From: Coprinellus micaceus
Taxonomy: Eukaryota; Basidiomycota; Agaricomycetes; Agaricales; Psathyrellaceae
DNA length: 64,000 nucleotides
Assembly: GCA_951394405.1 (NCBI GenBank)
Contig: OX596334.1
Span: 2,232,001-2,296,000 of the forward strand
Direction of reading: 5' to 3'
Part shown: positions 1 through 12,266 of the stretch, piece by piece
How the letters are laid out: the number at the start of each line of letters is the position of its first letter
Position numbering within the stretch: the first letter of the stretch is position 1
The notes under the pieces: model-generated
Seen by the model: only the letters and a program-made list of their open reading frames with translations
Database searches by the model: none
Told to the model about the DNA's origin: nothing
Program-made: the position numbers and the translations under genes

Positions 1-940
1 CGGGAACAGTGTGTTCTCATTTAACTGAACCGGGAACAACCCCAGCCAACGGTCGTCTGCAGGCTCCAATGCTCAACAGCGCCCGCCCCTTGTGGTAGAC
101 AGCTCAAACGTTGCCTATCCCTTGGCGCCCGGATCCAGGCCCAGGAGTTGTGAATGGGGTGCAGGGCCCAGTTCTTCTTCATCGTCACACACGCCAGACT
201 GGTGGTATATTAAAGAACGCCAGCGTACTAGTAATAGCGCACTTGATCGAACCCGGAGTCACAAACGGTACCTGCCCGGCAGATGGGTCAATAGTACGAG
301 CCACGAGAACGGATGCGCGGTGGGCGATCGCGAATTGGCGAAATGAGGGATGCCAACTTCATACATAATATTATTTTAGTATTTACTCGTAACCAGTCAC
401 TAATCACGCGGTAAAATGGCGTTTACCGCCCACTTGGCCCATGATATTCGTTGATTGCGACAGCAAGGACGTCCAATGTGACCCCCAGGCGTAAGCGCCG
501 GCACGGGCGCTTATGATCTAACCGGCGCCGAAAATCGCTTGCGGCACCGTCACGTTGGTTGAGGCTGGTGGTAAAATGGGTACTTCAATTGAATACAACT
601 GTATGGGTACTTATTGTTGGAGCACTCTTGCGTTTCCGATAGAATAGGCGTTCGGCGATACCTCGAGGCCGGTGAAACACAGCTAGGACGTGAGTTGCGA
701 CAACATTCTGGGGTCGCGCATTCAAATCACTAAACCCAGTCGATATTTGTATGGTAGGACCTCAAAGGGACCCGTTGTACACCTTTTCCGCGTGGCCTTC
801 GACCCACGTTCCTGTTCAAATACTGAGTGGCCTTCGACGTGCTCGTCCTTCCCCCAACTCAAATACCCAATGATCAAGTATAGCACTCTCAGTAAGAGGT
901 CGGCCCCGTCTTCTATTGGTGCAGTCACACATGCTAACTG
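1..940. other. intergenic, no gene recognised
   Basis: Only short, overlapping, low-complexity open frames occur here. None shows a domain, splice pattern or codon continuity I can support. I see no RNA gene or repeat. Confidence 0.5.
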
Positions 941-947
941 GGGGTCA

Positions 948-1220
948 CGACAATCAGAGCCGCGGTCAAACACGATGGAGGAGCTGCCGCGGGAGGAGGG
1001 CCTATCAGTCAAGCCACACTGGTCGGAATCGCTATCATCGCTTGCAGCCTCTTCGCCATCGCGATATTCTTTACTGTATGGAAGTTAAGGAAGATGCGGT
1101 CAGCGAAAAGGAGAGATGGGGGAGAGAGACCTGGTGCGTCGTTTTTTTTTGTACTGAACCTACAATTGGGCTCAATTATACGGCGATTTTCAAAGGCCCC
1201 AACGGGCGGTTAGTCGTTGT
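948..1220 (+). pseudogene. single-pass membrane protein fragment
   Basis: After a plausible branch point and acceptor (GCTAAC ... ATCAG) an open frame runs to a stop near 1220. It encodes a Gly/Ala stretch, a clear hydrophobic segment (VGIAIIACSLFAIAIFF) and a basic stop-transfer run (WKLRKMRSAKRR). This is the layout of the transmembrane exon of fungal SKG6/Mid2-like surface proteins. No upstream exon with a signal peptide or Ser/Thr-rich ectodomain is visible, so it is probably a relic or an exon of an unresolved gene. Confidence 0.3.
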
Positions 1221-1512
1221 CACGCCGGGAAGATGTGGGAATGCACCGAAAACGAGTGTCGAGGCTCTCCCCCCATACACGGAGAAAAGCTACCGCAACG
1301 AAAGGGTGGACGATGGTGATAGGAAAGCTGCGCTGACGGATGATCCTGCACGACAAGCAAGGAGTGATCCCCCTGAACCCTATCACCGACCGCCCCCGTA
1401 CCCTCCTCCTCCGGTATTTCTGACTTAGTACACGCGAGATCATATTTATCATGAGACGCTCGATATACACATCGCGGGAAGCTCCCATAACTCCAGTACT
1501 CGTCACCTAAGT

Positions 1513-3557
1513 TCAGAGCGCCACCCCCTTCCTCTTTCTCATCAACACCCGTGCATTCGAATTCGGCATGTTGAAAGCATTGAGCCACAAATTCTTGGGC
1601 CTCTTGCCATCCGGAGACTCCAACTTCAAATCGTAATGGATCAAAAAGTAGGCCACGAGGAGTTTCATCTCCTGCGCCGCGAAGAATCTTCCGGGGCAAG
1701 CGTGTTTCCCATACCCAAAGGTGAGCGTGTGCAGTGTGCTTGTCGGTAGTTGAATCCTCTTTCCCGTTTCCTCCTCGAGCCTGATGAATCGGTATGGGTC
1801 GAATTCCAAAGCGTTGTCGCCGAATACTTCCTTGTCAAACTGAGCGTCGACAGCATTCGTACCGAGCATGGTGCCCTTCGGAAGGAAGACGCCTGAGAGG
1901 GTGCAATCCACCATGACCATCCGTTGACCGGAAACTGGTGACCTTTCAGCGACGGATTTCATATCAAAGGGTGCCATACGTACGGACGCCTAACACTTCG
2001 AACCTCTGGGTTTCTTTTAGGAAGCTGTCCAAGAAGCGCATCTTGTCCATCGCAGCTCTCGTCCATCCTTCTTCCTGGATGCATTGCTCGACCTCTTTGC
2101 GAATAGTGTCGAAGTGCTGAGGTTGGGAGAGGAGAGAAAATAGGCCGTGTGTAAAGCTCTGTTGCAACGTCCAAGAGGGTGAGCAACACGCATGGATTTG
2201 ACGATTTCGACCTACCAGTGAGGTCGTGTGGATAGAGCCAAAGTTTATTGCCATCGTTCGTAGAACAATGTCGCGATCACCTTTCCCCGTTGACTCCGCC
2301 AACTCGCACAGCCACGAGAGGAGAGTCGCCTATGAGCGAGAGTATGAGCTTTAGATTCGAAATACATGATCACTCCACATACCGGTTGTTCGTATCCTTC
2401 TCCCTCCCCTTCCATACCCTTCCTGCGAGCATCAATGAAAGGTCGAAGGAACCCCGTCATTTTCTTCACCCGACCGGGGACTGGCGAGACAAGCCAATTG
2501 ACGAACCTACAAGATCGCATCAAGTCAAGCAAGGGAATGTCAGTAAAATATGGACCTACGAGCGAAGGAAAGGTGGGATGAAGCATAGGACGTGAGACAT
2601 GATGAAGACCAATACAGCATAGTTGATGCATGTATCAATGTACTCGGGATTCCTGCCTAGAGAAGGGGGAAACGTCGTCAGCCCTTGGCCCTACGTGGTG
2701 TCTGGCCGCTGTCGCAGCAAAACTCACAGAGAGGGAGGCCAACCAAAATCCTATTGCTTACCCTCGCTATTACCTTAACGACGGTCGGGAAAGCCACAAA
2801 CGGCCTCCACTCTAAATAACGACGGGGATAGTCATTTAGTCGATACACTGGTCAACCCGTGGTTGGGCTCACCTTCGTCAGCCAGAGGAAATTCGTCCCG
2901 GAAAACAACCTTGGCTTCATCGTATACTTCTGGTACCAAATCGCTCAAGGACCTGTTGAGTTTTTCCCGAATTGGGGCAACATGAAGGTTGTCACCGATT
3001 TCACTGTCAAACATCGTATATCGAGCTTGAAGGAACTTGGACTCATCGTCAATTCACGGGCGTAAAAGAACTTTAAATTGGTACCCACCTCTTCTACAGC
3101 CATCCTCAGCGTTATCTGGTGGTCTGGTGCGCCCGCAATTTCTTTGTAATGCTCAGGTCGTGTGCCTACCACAACCCACCTTGAGAGGCCCGGTACCTTG
3201 ACAAAGTGCGTGTCCGGTGGGATCTATTTCGAAGACGCGATACACATATCCTCCGAGTCAGTAAGAGGAAGGATAGGATGACTGAACATGAGCTCACCGT
3301 CCTCCATGCCCGACGTAGGTAGCCTGGCGGATCCCACAGAAGTTGAACCGCTGAAATGTACGACAACAGAGGGCCGTTGAATCCTACGCTTGGAATATGG
3401 GCGAGCTTGACGTGGACGACGATTTTGAGAGTCCGTCTCTGAGGGAAAGCGAAGAGCATCGTACCTTCCGGGTTTCCCCAACCGTATGGACCAACAGATA
3501 CGCGCAGCAAAGCACCAGAACGCCTACGGCACCGCCATTGAGAGAGAAATCCAACAT
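1513..3557 (-). CDS. cytochrome P450 monooxygenase (P450-1)
   Basis: A complete multi-exon P450 on the minus strand. The first exon starts MLDFSLNGGAVGVLVLCCAYLL, an N-terminal membrane anchor for the ER. Later exons give LAHIPSVGF..., EWRPFVAFPTVVK..., the oxygen-binding helix region (FGSIHTTSL), the ExxR helix (FLKETQRFEV) and the heme-binding loop FGYGKHACPGRFFA with its cysteine ligand. The family would oxidise a small lipophilic substrate using electrons from a P450 reductase. The closest general description is the ent-kaurene-oxidase-like fungal group; the substrate cannot be told. Exon borders match those of the other three P450s in the window, so they are recent relatives. It stands alone and opposite in strand to the others, more than 10 kb from the nearest one. 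Confidence 0.9.
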
Positions 3558-4534
3558 GACAGACTGTCGTTAGCCCTACGACGCGGGTCGGTGGTGCGTG
3601 TGCGTGTGTGGGACGCAAGTTGAGGGTCTCGGAACAAATTTCATATCGTCATACAAGCTGGAATTTATTCCTGTTGGACTCGTCCGACCGGGTCCCAATG
3701 GAGCACGCGCCCATCGCGTTGTGGCCGAAGCCTCCGCTAATGTGGACTTTCTTGGGTGTTATGTACATTGATTCGTGGTCACCTCTGGCGTTCGCGGAGC
3801 GCCCGCGACACCGTGACGGACGAAGTGGCACCCAGCACTGGCGGTTTGGGGCGGTTTGGATGGGCATGTAGGGCTAGTGGATTCGCGAGGGCGGGTGTTG
3901 AAACCGGCTGCAGAGGAACATTGTGGTCGAAAATCAAGGAGAGGCAACTGGGTGGTGGTAGGTTGGCTTTGGTAGGCGCCTCCTGACATCATCGCCGGAC
4001 ACGCACACATGGGCGCCTAATTTCAGAATGGAACCGCAGCGCTAATGGAAGCTAACGGGTTCGCTGAGGTTCGCTATTGCCTCTGATGCTCCCCGAAGAA
4101 GTACATTTGACCGCGCATGATGGATGCAGTTGAGATTCGGTGCCAGAAGGTCCCAGGATGCGAATATGTTGGAGGTCTTTAGGTTAGGGCAGCTAGTGGA
4201 CTTCCATCTTCGAGGGCAAGCAAGGATGCTGCCTCGGCTGCATGTCCGCGGTAGAGAGTTGGAGGGGGTGCGTCGGGTGTATTGGGAGGCCGTAACTTTG
4301 CGTCGATGGGACGAAGCCTGCTTCCCGTATTGCGAGGGCGTAGCTGTTCCCTGACGGCAACGCCAAGTGACAAGCCGGTGAAAGGAACTTGCACTGCTGG
4401 TCAAGTTGCAGTCAAGGCCAACGCCGTCTGATCCACACAATGTCACATCACCAAGCATAGCGACACAGCCACATGAGTCGGATCCGCTGCACCCAAAATC
4501 TTGGATCTATTTTTGACTCTTCACTGCGATCGCA
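3558..4534. other. intergenic region between divergent genes
   Basis: This is the shared upstream region of the minus-strand P450-1 and the plus-strand Notchless gene. Short frames on both strands near 4042-4458 look like chance ORFs. I recognise no element. Confidence 0.5.
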
Positions 4535-6319
4535 ATGGCTACTCGACTCCCCCCTCCGAAACGACAGAAAACCTACCATGGAGTCCCAGAACCAGCACCA
4601 GAGCCATCCAAACCTGCCCCAAATATCGTCGTCGAGTTCGTGTCAGACGAAGACGGCTCCTCGCTCTGCCCTGCCGTCAATATCCCGGCCAATCTCACTC
4701 GCGAAAACCTCGAGGCTCTGCTGAACAAGCTTAAGGCTTCAAATAAAAAGGTTAGTACATCAATTTTACGTTTCAACGACATACTGATCTCACTGGTAGG
4801 ACGATGAAGACGACGATTCAGTCCCATATTCATTCCATGTCGATTTGAAGACCCTCAAGGAGGGTGCACCGACGAGAGTCGTCGTCGCCAGCTCGATCGA
4901 AAAAGATGTATTAGACCATCCATCAGAAGACTTCACATCCGAAGATGTCATCGTCGTACGCTGTGCACCCCAGAGTGTATTCAGGGTGCGGCCCGCGACA
5001 AGATGTTCATCGACTCTATCCGGACACGCCTCCCCCATCCTCTGTGCCACCTTCTCTCCCACAGGCAACATGCTCGCGACAGGCTCAGGCGATATGAACG
5101 TCCGACTCTGGGATCTGAACACCGAAATGCCCTCGCACGTACTCAAGGGTCATGTTGGGTGGGTTCTGTGCGTCGAGTGGGAGGCATTGGAGAGGAAGTT
5201 GGCGAGTGGAGGACATGATGGACGGGTGCGGCTATGGGATCCAGTGACAGGCCAGCCGATCGGAGACGCGTTGAAGGGCCACAGCAAGTGGATCATGTCG
5301 CTCGCATGGGAGCCAATCCATATGTAAGCCGACAGTTCTCTTTCCTTTATTCGGCCCTAACTTTCATTCAGCAACCCCCAATCACCCCGCCTCGCATCCG
5401 CCTCCAAGGACGGTACTGTCCGCGTCTGGAACACGGCCACCCGCCAGCTGGAGTATGCATTGGGCGGACACACAGCGAGTGTCAACATCGTCAAGTGGGG
5501 CGGGTCTGGCGTCCTGTACACGGCCAGTAGCGATCGCACCGTTCGCGTCTGGGATGCAGAGAAGGGGAGACCTCTTATGACACTGAAGGATCATGCCCAC
5601 TGGGTTACGACTCTTACCCTGAATACCGATTTCGTGCTTAGAACTGGCCCATTCGACCACAAGGGCAAGAAGCCTGCGTCTGACGAAGAGGCACAGGCAC
5701 TGGCAAAATCCCGCTACGACAACTTCCTCAAGTCTACTCCTGAGCTTCTCATCTCTGGGTCGGACGACCACACGCTCTTCCTCTGGTCCCTCTTTCCATC
5801 ATCATCGCCCGCGTCTTCCTCTGATACCCGCACATCCGTCACGAAACCCCTCACGCGGCTCACAGGCCACCAAAAGCAAATATCACACGTCGCGTTCTCA
5901 CCAGACGGTCGTTGGGCGGCGTCGAGTGCATGGGACAGCAGCGTGCGGATATGGGAAGGAAAGACGGGCAAGTTTGTCGCGACTCTGAGGGGTCATGTGG
6001 GCCCTGTGTATAGGGTTGCCTGGAGCGCGGACTCGAGGATGTTGATCAGCGCGAGTAAGGACAGCACGTTGAAAGTGAGTTTTTGTTGTTGTTGATCCCT
6101 TCGGGGAGGCGCTGACGCATTGAACATAGATTTGGGACCTGAAAACATATAAGATTAGGAACGACCTTCCAGGCCATACGGACGAGGTGTATTGCGTGGA
6201 CTTTGTTGCGGATAAGGTTGTCAGTGGAGGCAGAGATAAAACTGTCAAAATGTACGCCCTTTTCCTTCTCCAGACACGGTGAAGGGCTGACGGTTTGCAA
6301 ACACAGCTGGAAGAATTAG
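4535..6319 (+). CDS. RSA4: Notchless/Rsa4-type WD40 ribosome assembly factor
   Basis: Five exons: 4535-4750, 4800-5323, 5372-6074, 6130-6251 and 6307-6319, ending in KIWKN. The N-terminal ~100 residues form the NLE ubiquitin-like domain (NIVVEFVSDEDGSS... NIPANLTRENLEALLNKL). This is followed by a C-terminal WD40 propeller with repeated GHxxxV...D/SxDxTVRVWD units (for example LSGHASPILCATFSPTGNML and LASASKDGTVRVW). In the family this protein binds pre-60S particles in the nucleolus and nucleoplasm, and its ubiquitin-like domain is pulled by the AAA-ATPase Rea1/Midasin to release assembly factors. The gene is intact with canonical introns, a single-copy housekeeping gene by context. The start is the first ATG in frame with the conserved domain. 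Confidence 0.93.
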
Positions 6320-6606
6320 TCTTCCCCCATTTCTCCTATCCGTATACCGTCGCCCTAGTGTATTTCCCCCATAGAGAGCAGTGCGACACCCACTCAACCT
6401 ACGGGAGAAAGATGACCGATTCGAGGGTTGATGGCATAACAAGCCTCCCCGGGTTTCACTCACACTGACTGGCATAAGGCTCGAAACTGATGGCAGATCC
6501 AGGTGGTTATATACCATATTCCAACTTGATTACTTACGGGTGCATAGGAAGGAACGAGGATACATACAGAGCCAGAACCAGAACTCGCGTCACTATACTT
6601 CGCACC

Positions 6607-8191
6607 TCAAGCATCGGCACCGTCGAACCTCAACACAACAGGGCCCAGCGCCGATTTCAGTTTCACATTGCCCCAGTTCTTCTGCCCGCCCTCATAGTTG
6701 CCCCACCACGTCTCTCCCGACACCTCGCTCCTCATTTGACGCGTCAGTACGCTCCTCCTCCTATCTCTGTTCTCCGGGTCCGCTTCGTCGCGGCTCGCAA
6801 TCACCTCCGCTTTGGATAGCTGGGTGGTAAGGAAGAAGTTCCCTTCGTACGCCGGGTGCAGGGAGGCGTCAATGCTCCCAAGGGCGGTGAATGCGTCAAG
6901 GGTGAGAGTGGAGTTGACTGGGGCGGAGGGGAAGGTGAGTCCAATCTTGGCGTTGGCAGTGGAGGCGACAACGCTGAAGTTCCCGGTGTTGTTCTCCCAA
7001 TCGGTGGCAGTCAAGGCGTTCCTCGCAGTGATAGCGCTGGGGGTTTGCCGTCAGCCTGAGTATAGCATGCGACCCAAGAATGAACTATTACCCGTTGCTA
7101 GTCTCCAAGACAGCAGAGGTTGCGTTGATGGAGTTCGAGCTCTCGAGCTCAAGGGCGACATTGATATGCGCGTTCGCCGTGCGCAGGGAAATAGACTTGG
7201 AGGTTCTGAAGTTTCCATCGATCGACGCGTCTGTGGTGAAGACGGTAAGATTCTCAGCCGTCGCATCCTTTCATGCCGCTGGTCAGCGTCTATCGGTTAA
7301 ACGAAGAGCGGGAGGAGAAAGGCCTACCACTGCTTCAACGTGCGCGGTGGCGGTTTTCAGGTGTAGGTTCTGATACACCACTGCTCCTTCCTTGGTCTCC
7401 AAGCTGTGGGAGAAGATGGGCATATCCGTCTCAAGGCTGCCGATTGTCAGTGGGTCCTCAGACTTGGGCAGCTCGATCGTGACCTGGAAGTTCACATGGT
7501 GGTAGTGGTGTGGGTGTTCATGCTCCCATTGAGGCGTCTGGCGAAAACTGATTGAGATGTCGTGGAGGGAAGTGAAAATATCTCTATGACTTACAAAAAT
7601 GCCGACTCCCGTCGCCCCGGAACCGTCGTCCTTCTTGATCTTGCAGACTCGGATAATATCCAAGAAATGTTCGCGCCAACGCCCACCATCTTCACTTTCT
7701 CCTGCGTTTACCGTGACGGTCGTCTTCACGCCGGCATCGTAGCCCTCGGATTGAACGACCTTGACCGAGCCGTGCGCGAGGCTGCCGCGAGACACAAAGA
7801 ACAAAGGCTTGTCGGCGTCAAGACCAAACGCCGCGGAAGAGACAGTTTCCCCCGATCCGTTCTCGTCTTTCCAATCGGTGCATTCGTCCAGAACCACACC
7901 AGGGACGACGGGGACCATGTGGTGGTCGTGCTCCTCCAACGATGCGAGGCATTTGACGTATTTGGCGTGCCTATAGTAGGGCGCAACGGACCAGTAGACG
8001 GTCAAGACGAAGCAAAGAAAAGCATGTATCTTCAGACGCCTGAGACGGCGCTGTTGGTAGCGGAGCTCATCAGCTTCCTGAGGGCTGGGGGGTTTGTCGA
8101 TCGGGACATCCTCTTTGGCTGGGTTGTTCCATTCAATGTCGTCCTTGTACGATTGGAGGAGAGCCGCTTTTTCTTCGCTGGCTCGCGACAT
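6607..8191 (-). CDS. single-pass membrane protein, unknown function
   Basis: A minus-strand gene of about four exons starting MSRASEEKAALLQSYKDD. A charged N-terminus of about 55 residues precedes one transmembrane helix (KIHAFLCFVLTVYWSVAP), followed by a long, probably extracytoplasmic beta-rich region with many TTDASIDG / LKTATAHVEA / LRTANAHIN units. That repeating pattern resembles the adhesin-like ectodomains (DUF7330/DUF4097-like) common in basidiomycetes. The C-terminal exon ends LGPVVLRFDGADA. A His-rich EHPHHYHHVNF patch lies mid-protein. Family placement is by pattern only and no enzymatic role can be claimed. The frame above the first ATG starts with a non-ATG codon, so MSRAS is the start. 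Confidence 0.7.
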
Positions 8192-10674
8192 CTTATCGGT
8201 TGGATAGGTATCGACAAGCAAAGAGGGGGTGCAGGTGCGTTGACAGGAAACGTTGCCGAACGGAGGCGGCTCGGAGTCACAGCCCTTTTATAAGTAATGG
8301 CCTCGTGGACGCTACTATGAACGATGTCACGCCGCACCAGGTCATTAGACCGAAAATGGGGGTATGGCGGAGGTAGGACGTACGTTGGCCTCCACGGTGG
8401 CGGGTTGACCCCCCATGTGCACTTATAATTAATTCTGCTTGATTCTGCACTCTCAAACCAACTAGACGATAGCCTTGCTCTTGCGGAGTCCGTTGAATCG
8501 GAGTTTATTAGGCGTTCTGAACTTCCGCGCAGCGTCGCAGCCCCAAGTAACGCGTGTGCGATTGTACTGGCATCGCCTCTCCGAAGGCAAGTGAGTTTAC
8601 CGAAACATGGTAAACGCGCGGTGCGGGTAGAGGACTTCACTGAACCTAATCCGAAGCAGGGGTCGCGCAAATAGACGCCCGGATGGGGATGACAAGCCTC
8701 GTGTCCATTCTGCGCACGAGCACTGCCTTAGACGATCGCTCTGGCGCTGAGTGAGAGAAGTGGGCGCGTCTGGTCTTGCAGGTCCAGCTCTCACCTATAT
8801 CACTCATTGAAACAAGTATAGGCAGTGGAATAGGAAAAACCCTGTTAGACCGAGGCCTGTATTATAAGCCGGTGGCCTGGACCAAACCCCGGGGCGTCTT
8901 CCTTGACAGGGCAGCGCGCGACGTGGGTAATATTACACAGAGAACGAGAGCACCTCTAAGGTTGCAAACTTTTTCAACTCCTCTTGGCCCTAGGGGGTTT
9001 CCATTGCGACAGGCGACCATGCTTGGTGGGATTCTGGGAGCTTGTAGAGGATGTGAAAACCTCGGCAACTGTCGGGGGTCTTTGTGCATTCGGGATTGGG
9101 CATCCCAATCGGCCAACACATGTTTTCATAGCCGCCGGGCATAGGTCCTACCAGACTACCGGTATCCTGTAGTTGGAAAAAGGATAGACTTAGTAGCTCA
9201 AGGTCGGTAATATGCTGAAATCACAGACCTTCTCGTAGACACAATTTGGGTCTGAAACACTCCATCCGATACTTGCCATGAAGTCTTGAAACGGTCGGGG
9301 CCTGGTCGTCACCAATATCTGGAAACACAGTGGGTCATAGGGTCGTGGTTTAGGACAAAAGTATCTCTTGGGGGAGGGCTGGGTGCGTGGGGGGAGCAAG
9401 ATCTAGACAAAGCTTCGAGAGCAGTCGGAGGCCCCAAAAAGGGGGGACATCGTCCGTCGGTCGATGCATGAACGGGTACACGCCTATCGGAACCGGGGGC
9501 CTAAACCACGTCCCATTCACCTTCACAACTTCGCCAGAGCATGGAACGAGGTAGGCGCTTCAAAGGCGCTTATTGAAGAGACAGACGCAAAGCGATGTGC
9601 AACTTTTAAATTGGCTGAGCATCGCCATCACCATTGTTCTTGTCAGCGCGAAAGGAGTACCCCTAGAGACTTCAGCGCAGCCTCAAGACACCAGGAGATA
9701 GTGCCCAACATGGGTTCGGAAGTCCTTTTTCACAAGCTTTATGTGTCACAGTGGTAGCAGCAACGCGGTAAGCCGCCCATCCCAACTTGCGCGATGGTTT
9801 GCTGACCACCTCGTGCGACGTGTGTCGGAATCCGGGAGATGGGCCGTTGGGAGCTTCAAACTTTTCCAGACGACCAGTTGAGAAGCCATCGGAAGGTGAA
9901 GGGTGATGATCGAGGGCGCATCGTTTTGCAAAGTTGGCCTCTAAAGCGCGTCAGCCGACGGTCGTTGTGAGCTCCGGGTGTGCGATTTCGGTGTGCGGGA
10001 GGGAAGATCCAGCCGCTATTGGGACTGGGGAGGCCCCCGGAGAGCTTTCATACTGGCAGGTGTTCCCTCTGTTTGTATGTGTGTAAATCGAAGGCTGTCG
10101 GCCTCGCCTGGTAGCCCTTCCAGTTTGACTACGACCACGACGTCGACCCGGAGGCGCTGTTCTCCCCCTTCTGACTCCTACGAACGCTTGAAAACCGTGG
10201 AGCATCCCTTGACCTCCCTTGACATCCTGGTCCAAACCTCAAATGATGGAAACCTGAAGAACTTCAGATAGAAATCGCGTATCAACTCGGCGACATTTGA
10301 GAGGTCGGTATTCTCATCTCCCCAAGCTGACCTTTTACTTACCAGACACATATTTCTAGCCTCCACGAACACCATTATGTTCTTCATCTGACTTCATGAG
10401 CCAGTGATCCGCCTACAGTCCATTTGCCGTACGAGGAGCCGAACTGAAGATTGTAAAGACCACGCGAATGTCGCCGTTTGGGCGCATCGAAGCCGATTGC
10501 CATGACATGAGCAAAGGTTCTTACCGCCTTAACTACTTCGCGGGCACGTATCTCCTGTTGTCGGCGACATTTGCATTTATCAACCGCCGTTTAGCCTCCG
10601 CAAGAGGCACCTTGATGACCGTCTTTTAAACGTCGTCAACAGGGAGCGTCGACTCCTTATTTTCCCCCACCACC
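8192..10674. other. 2.5-kb intergenic stretch without a supported gene
   Basis: Many short frames on both strands but none with recognisable domains or a coherent intron-exon chain. Minus-strand frames near 9190-9400 and 10178-10387 have reasonable composition but I could not link them to a family. They may be relics. Confidence 0.4.
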
Positions 10675-11671
10675 ATGGACGACTTCATCATTGGCGACTA
10701 CGACTTTAGCCCAGCAGAGAAGAAGATCAAATCGAAGAAGAGCTTTCAAGCGAAGAAACTGTTACCTGGGATGCGGAAAGCAGAGAAGCGCCTGTGAGTA
10801 AGGTGCTTGATCATCACACGAACTTCAGATGCTAATGAGTTTCAATTTACAGGATGCTTCTGCAGTACCAGACTTGGCAACGTCTGGTGGGGGATAAATT
10901 GATTTTCGCACCTGTGTCTTTCAGCGGGGACCAGCGCATTTTGGAGGTCGCCACCGGGGCTGGTGAGTGCTCCTCTTACAAAAATTAACAGTGCCTGACG
11001 ACAGTATCGCAGGCTTCTGGATGCTCGACGTTGCCGCCCAACTCCCCAAGAGCGTTGGTCTTCACGGCATAGACCGGTCTTCCAGATACTTCCCCAAACA
11101 GCACCCTCCAAATGTATCCTTCTCCACATGCTCAGCAACGGCGTTGCCTTTCTCATGGGCGGGCTACTTCGATTTCTCCCACCAACGGTTCCTCTCCCTA
11201 TCCATGACAAACCCGGAATGGAAAGCCGCACTCGCAGAACTCTATCGCGTCACCAAACCAGGCGGGTGGGTGCAGGTCGGCGAAGTGTACCCTGGGTTCC
11301 CAGAAGGGAAGCACGGCGTTAAGCAGAAGGCAGTATTTTACGCCATTTCCAAAGCCCGGGGTCTCGACCTGGATATTCCTTTGCAACTGGAACGCCACCT
11401 CTCAGCAGCGGGATTTGTCGATGTCAAGGTGGAGGAAAGCTACGGCCATTGCGGAGCGTCATATGGATCACAAGGTCAGACGTACAAGGGCAGGATGCTG
11501 GCATTGACCAAGGCGATGAGGTCGGAGGTTTTGAAAGCAGGGGGTTTTGGGATCGTCGAATCAAAACAGGAGTACGAGGAGATGATGAAGGGGCTCGAGA
11601 AAGAGTACGACGAGTTTGATTGCACCATCTGCCTATTCACTTGCACAGCCAAGAAGCCCCACCCTGCGTGA
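10675..11671 (+). CDS. class I SAM-dependent methyltransferase
   Basis: Three exons: 10675-10793, 10853-10962 and 11013-11671. The start is in a strong context (CACCATGG). The protein shows motif I as ILEVATGAGFWMLDVA, an acidic/loop motif II region (GLHGIDRSSRYFP), PNVSFSTCSATALPF, and the post-motif YRVTKPGGWVQVGEV typical of small-molecule class I methyltransferases of the UbiE/LaeA-like fold. It would transfer a methyl group from S-adenosylmethionine to an unknown acceptor. The annotated stop overlaps a consensus donor (GTGAGT). Splicing to the acceptor near 11758 would replace the end with WKIGLR, so the last residues are uncertain. Its position among P450s suggests tailoring of a secondary metabolite, an inference only. 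Confidence 0.82.
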
Positions 11672-12266
11672 GTCCGATCTCGAAGCTACGCTATCCAGCT
11701 CGGAGAAATTTAACTTGACTTATCTTTGTACTTTGATTGTGAGTGCTTGACACACAGGTGGAAGATCGGATTACGCTAACCATGGTGCCTTCCAGCTCCA
11801 GCCTCAAGGGCACTAATTAAACTACAGCCTCATACAACGTTAATTACAAAAGGTTCTCTAACTTGGATTAATCCTGGCGACGACAATATCGACTATGCCT
11901 GCCCCAGCAACCTGGCAGCCTGCGTGCTTAGACCACAGGGCCGAGAAGGACGGTTACGTCCAGGGAGTGGGAATATATGCTGAAGATCCACTTTCTTTCC
12001 TGGTAGACGAAACCCTCACAGCTGAAATAGGGGCCCAACAGAACAGCCTTCCGAACTCGGCGAACACTCAGATGTGAACGGCAAATTCCAGAAGATCACA
12101 TACATACCCTTCCTTTCCAACAATCAACGGTGCCATCGCCGGCTAAACAACTGCAAGTGGGTTGGCATGATGCTCTCTCCCTCCCTCTTTACTGGCCTGT
12201 GGTCGATCCGGCCAGCCCCCTCCTCTTTCGATACCCTTGCGCTCCTTACTCCGGCGATCCTTCATA
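11672..12266. other. intergenic, nothing recognised
   Basis: 3' flank of the methyltransferase and 5' flank of the membrane protein. No gene, repeat or RNA could be supported. Confidence 0.45.

Noticed and set aside
8192..10674. Hidden gene in the 2.5-kb gap
   Set aside because: Several frames tested by eye on both strands; none linked to a family or to a consistent exon chain.
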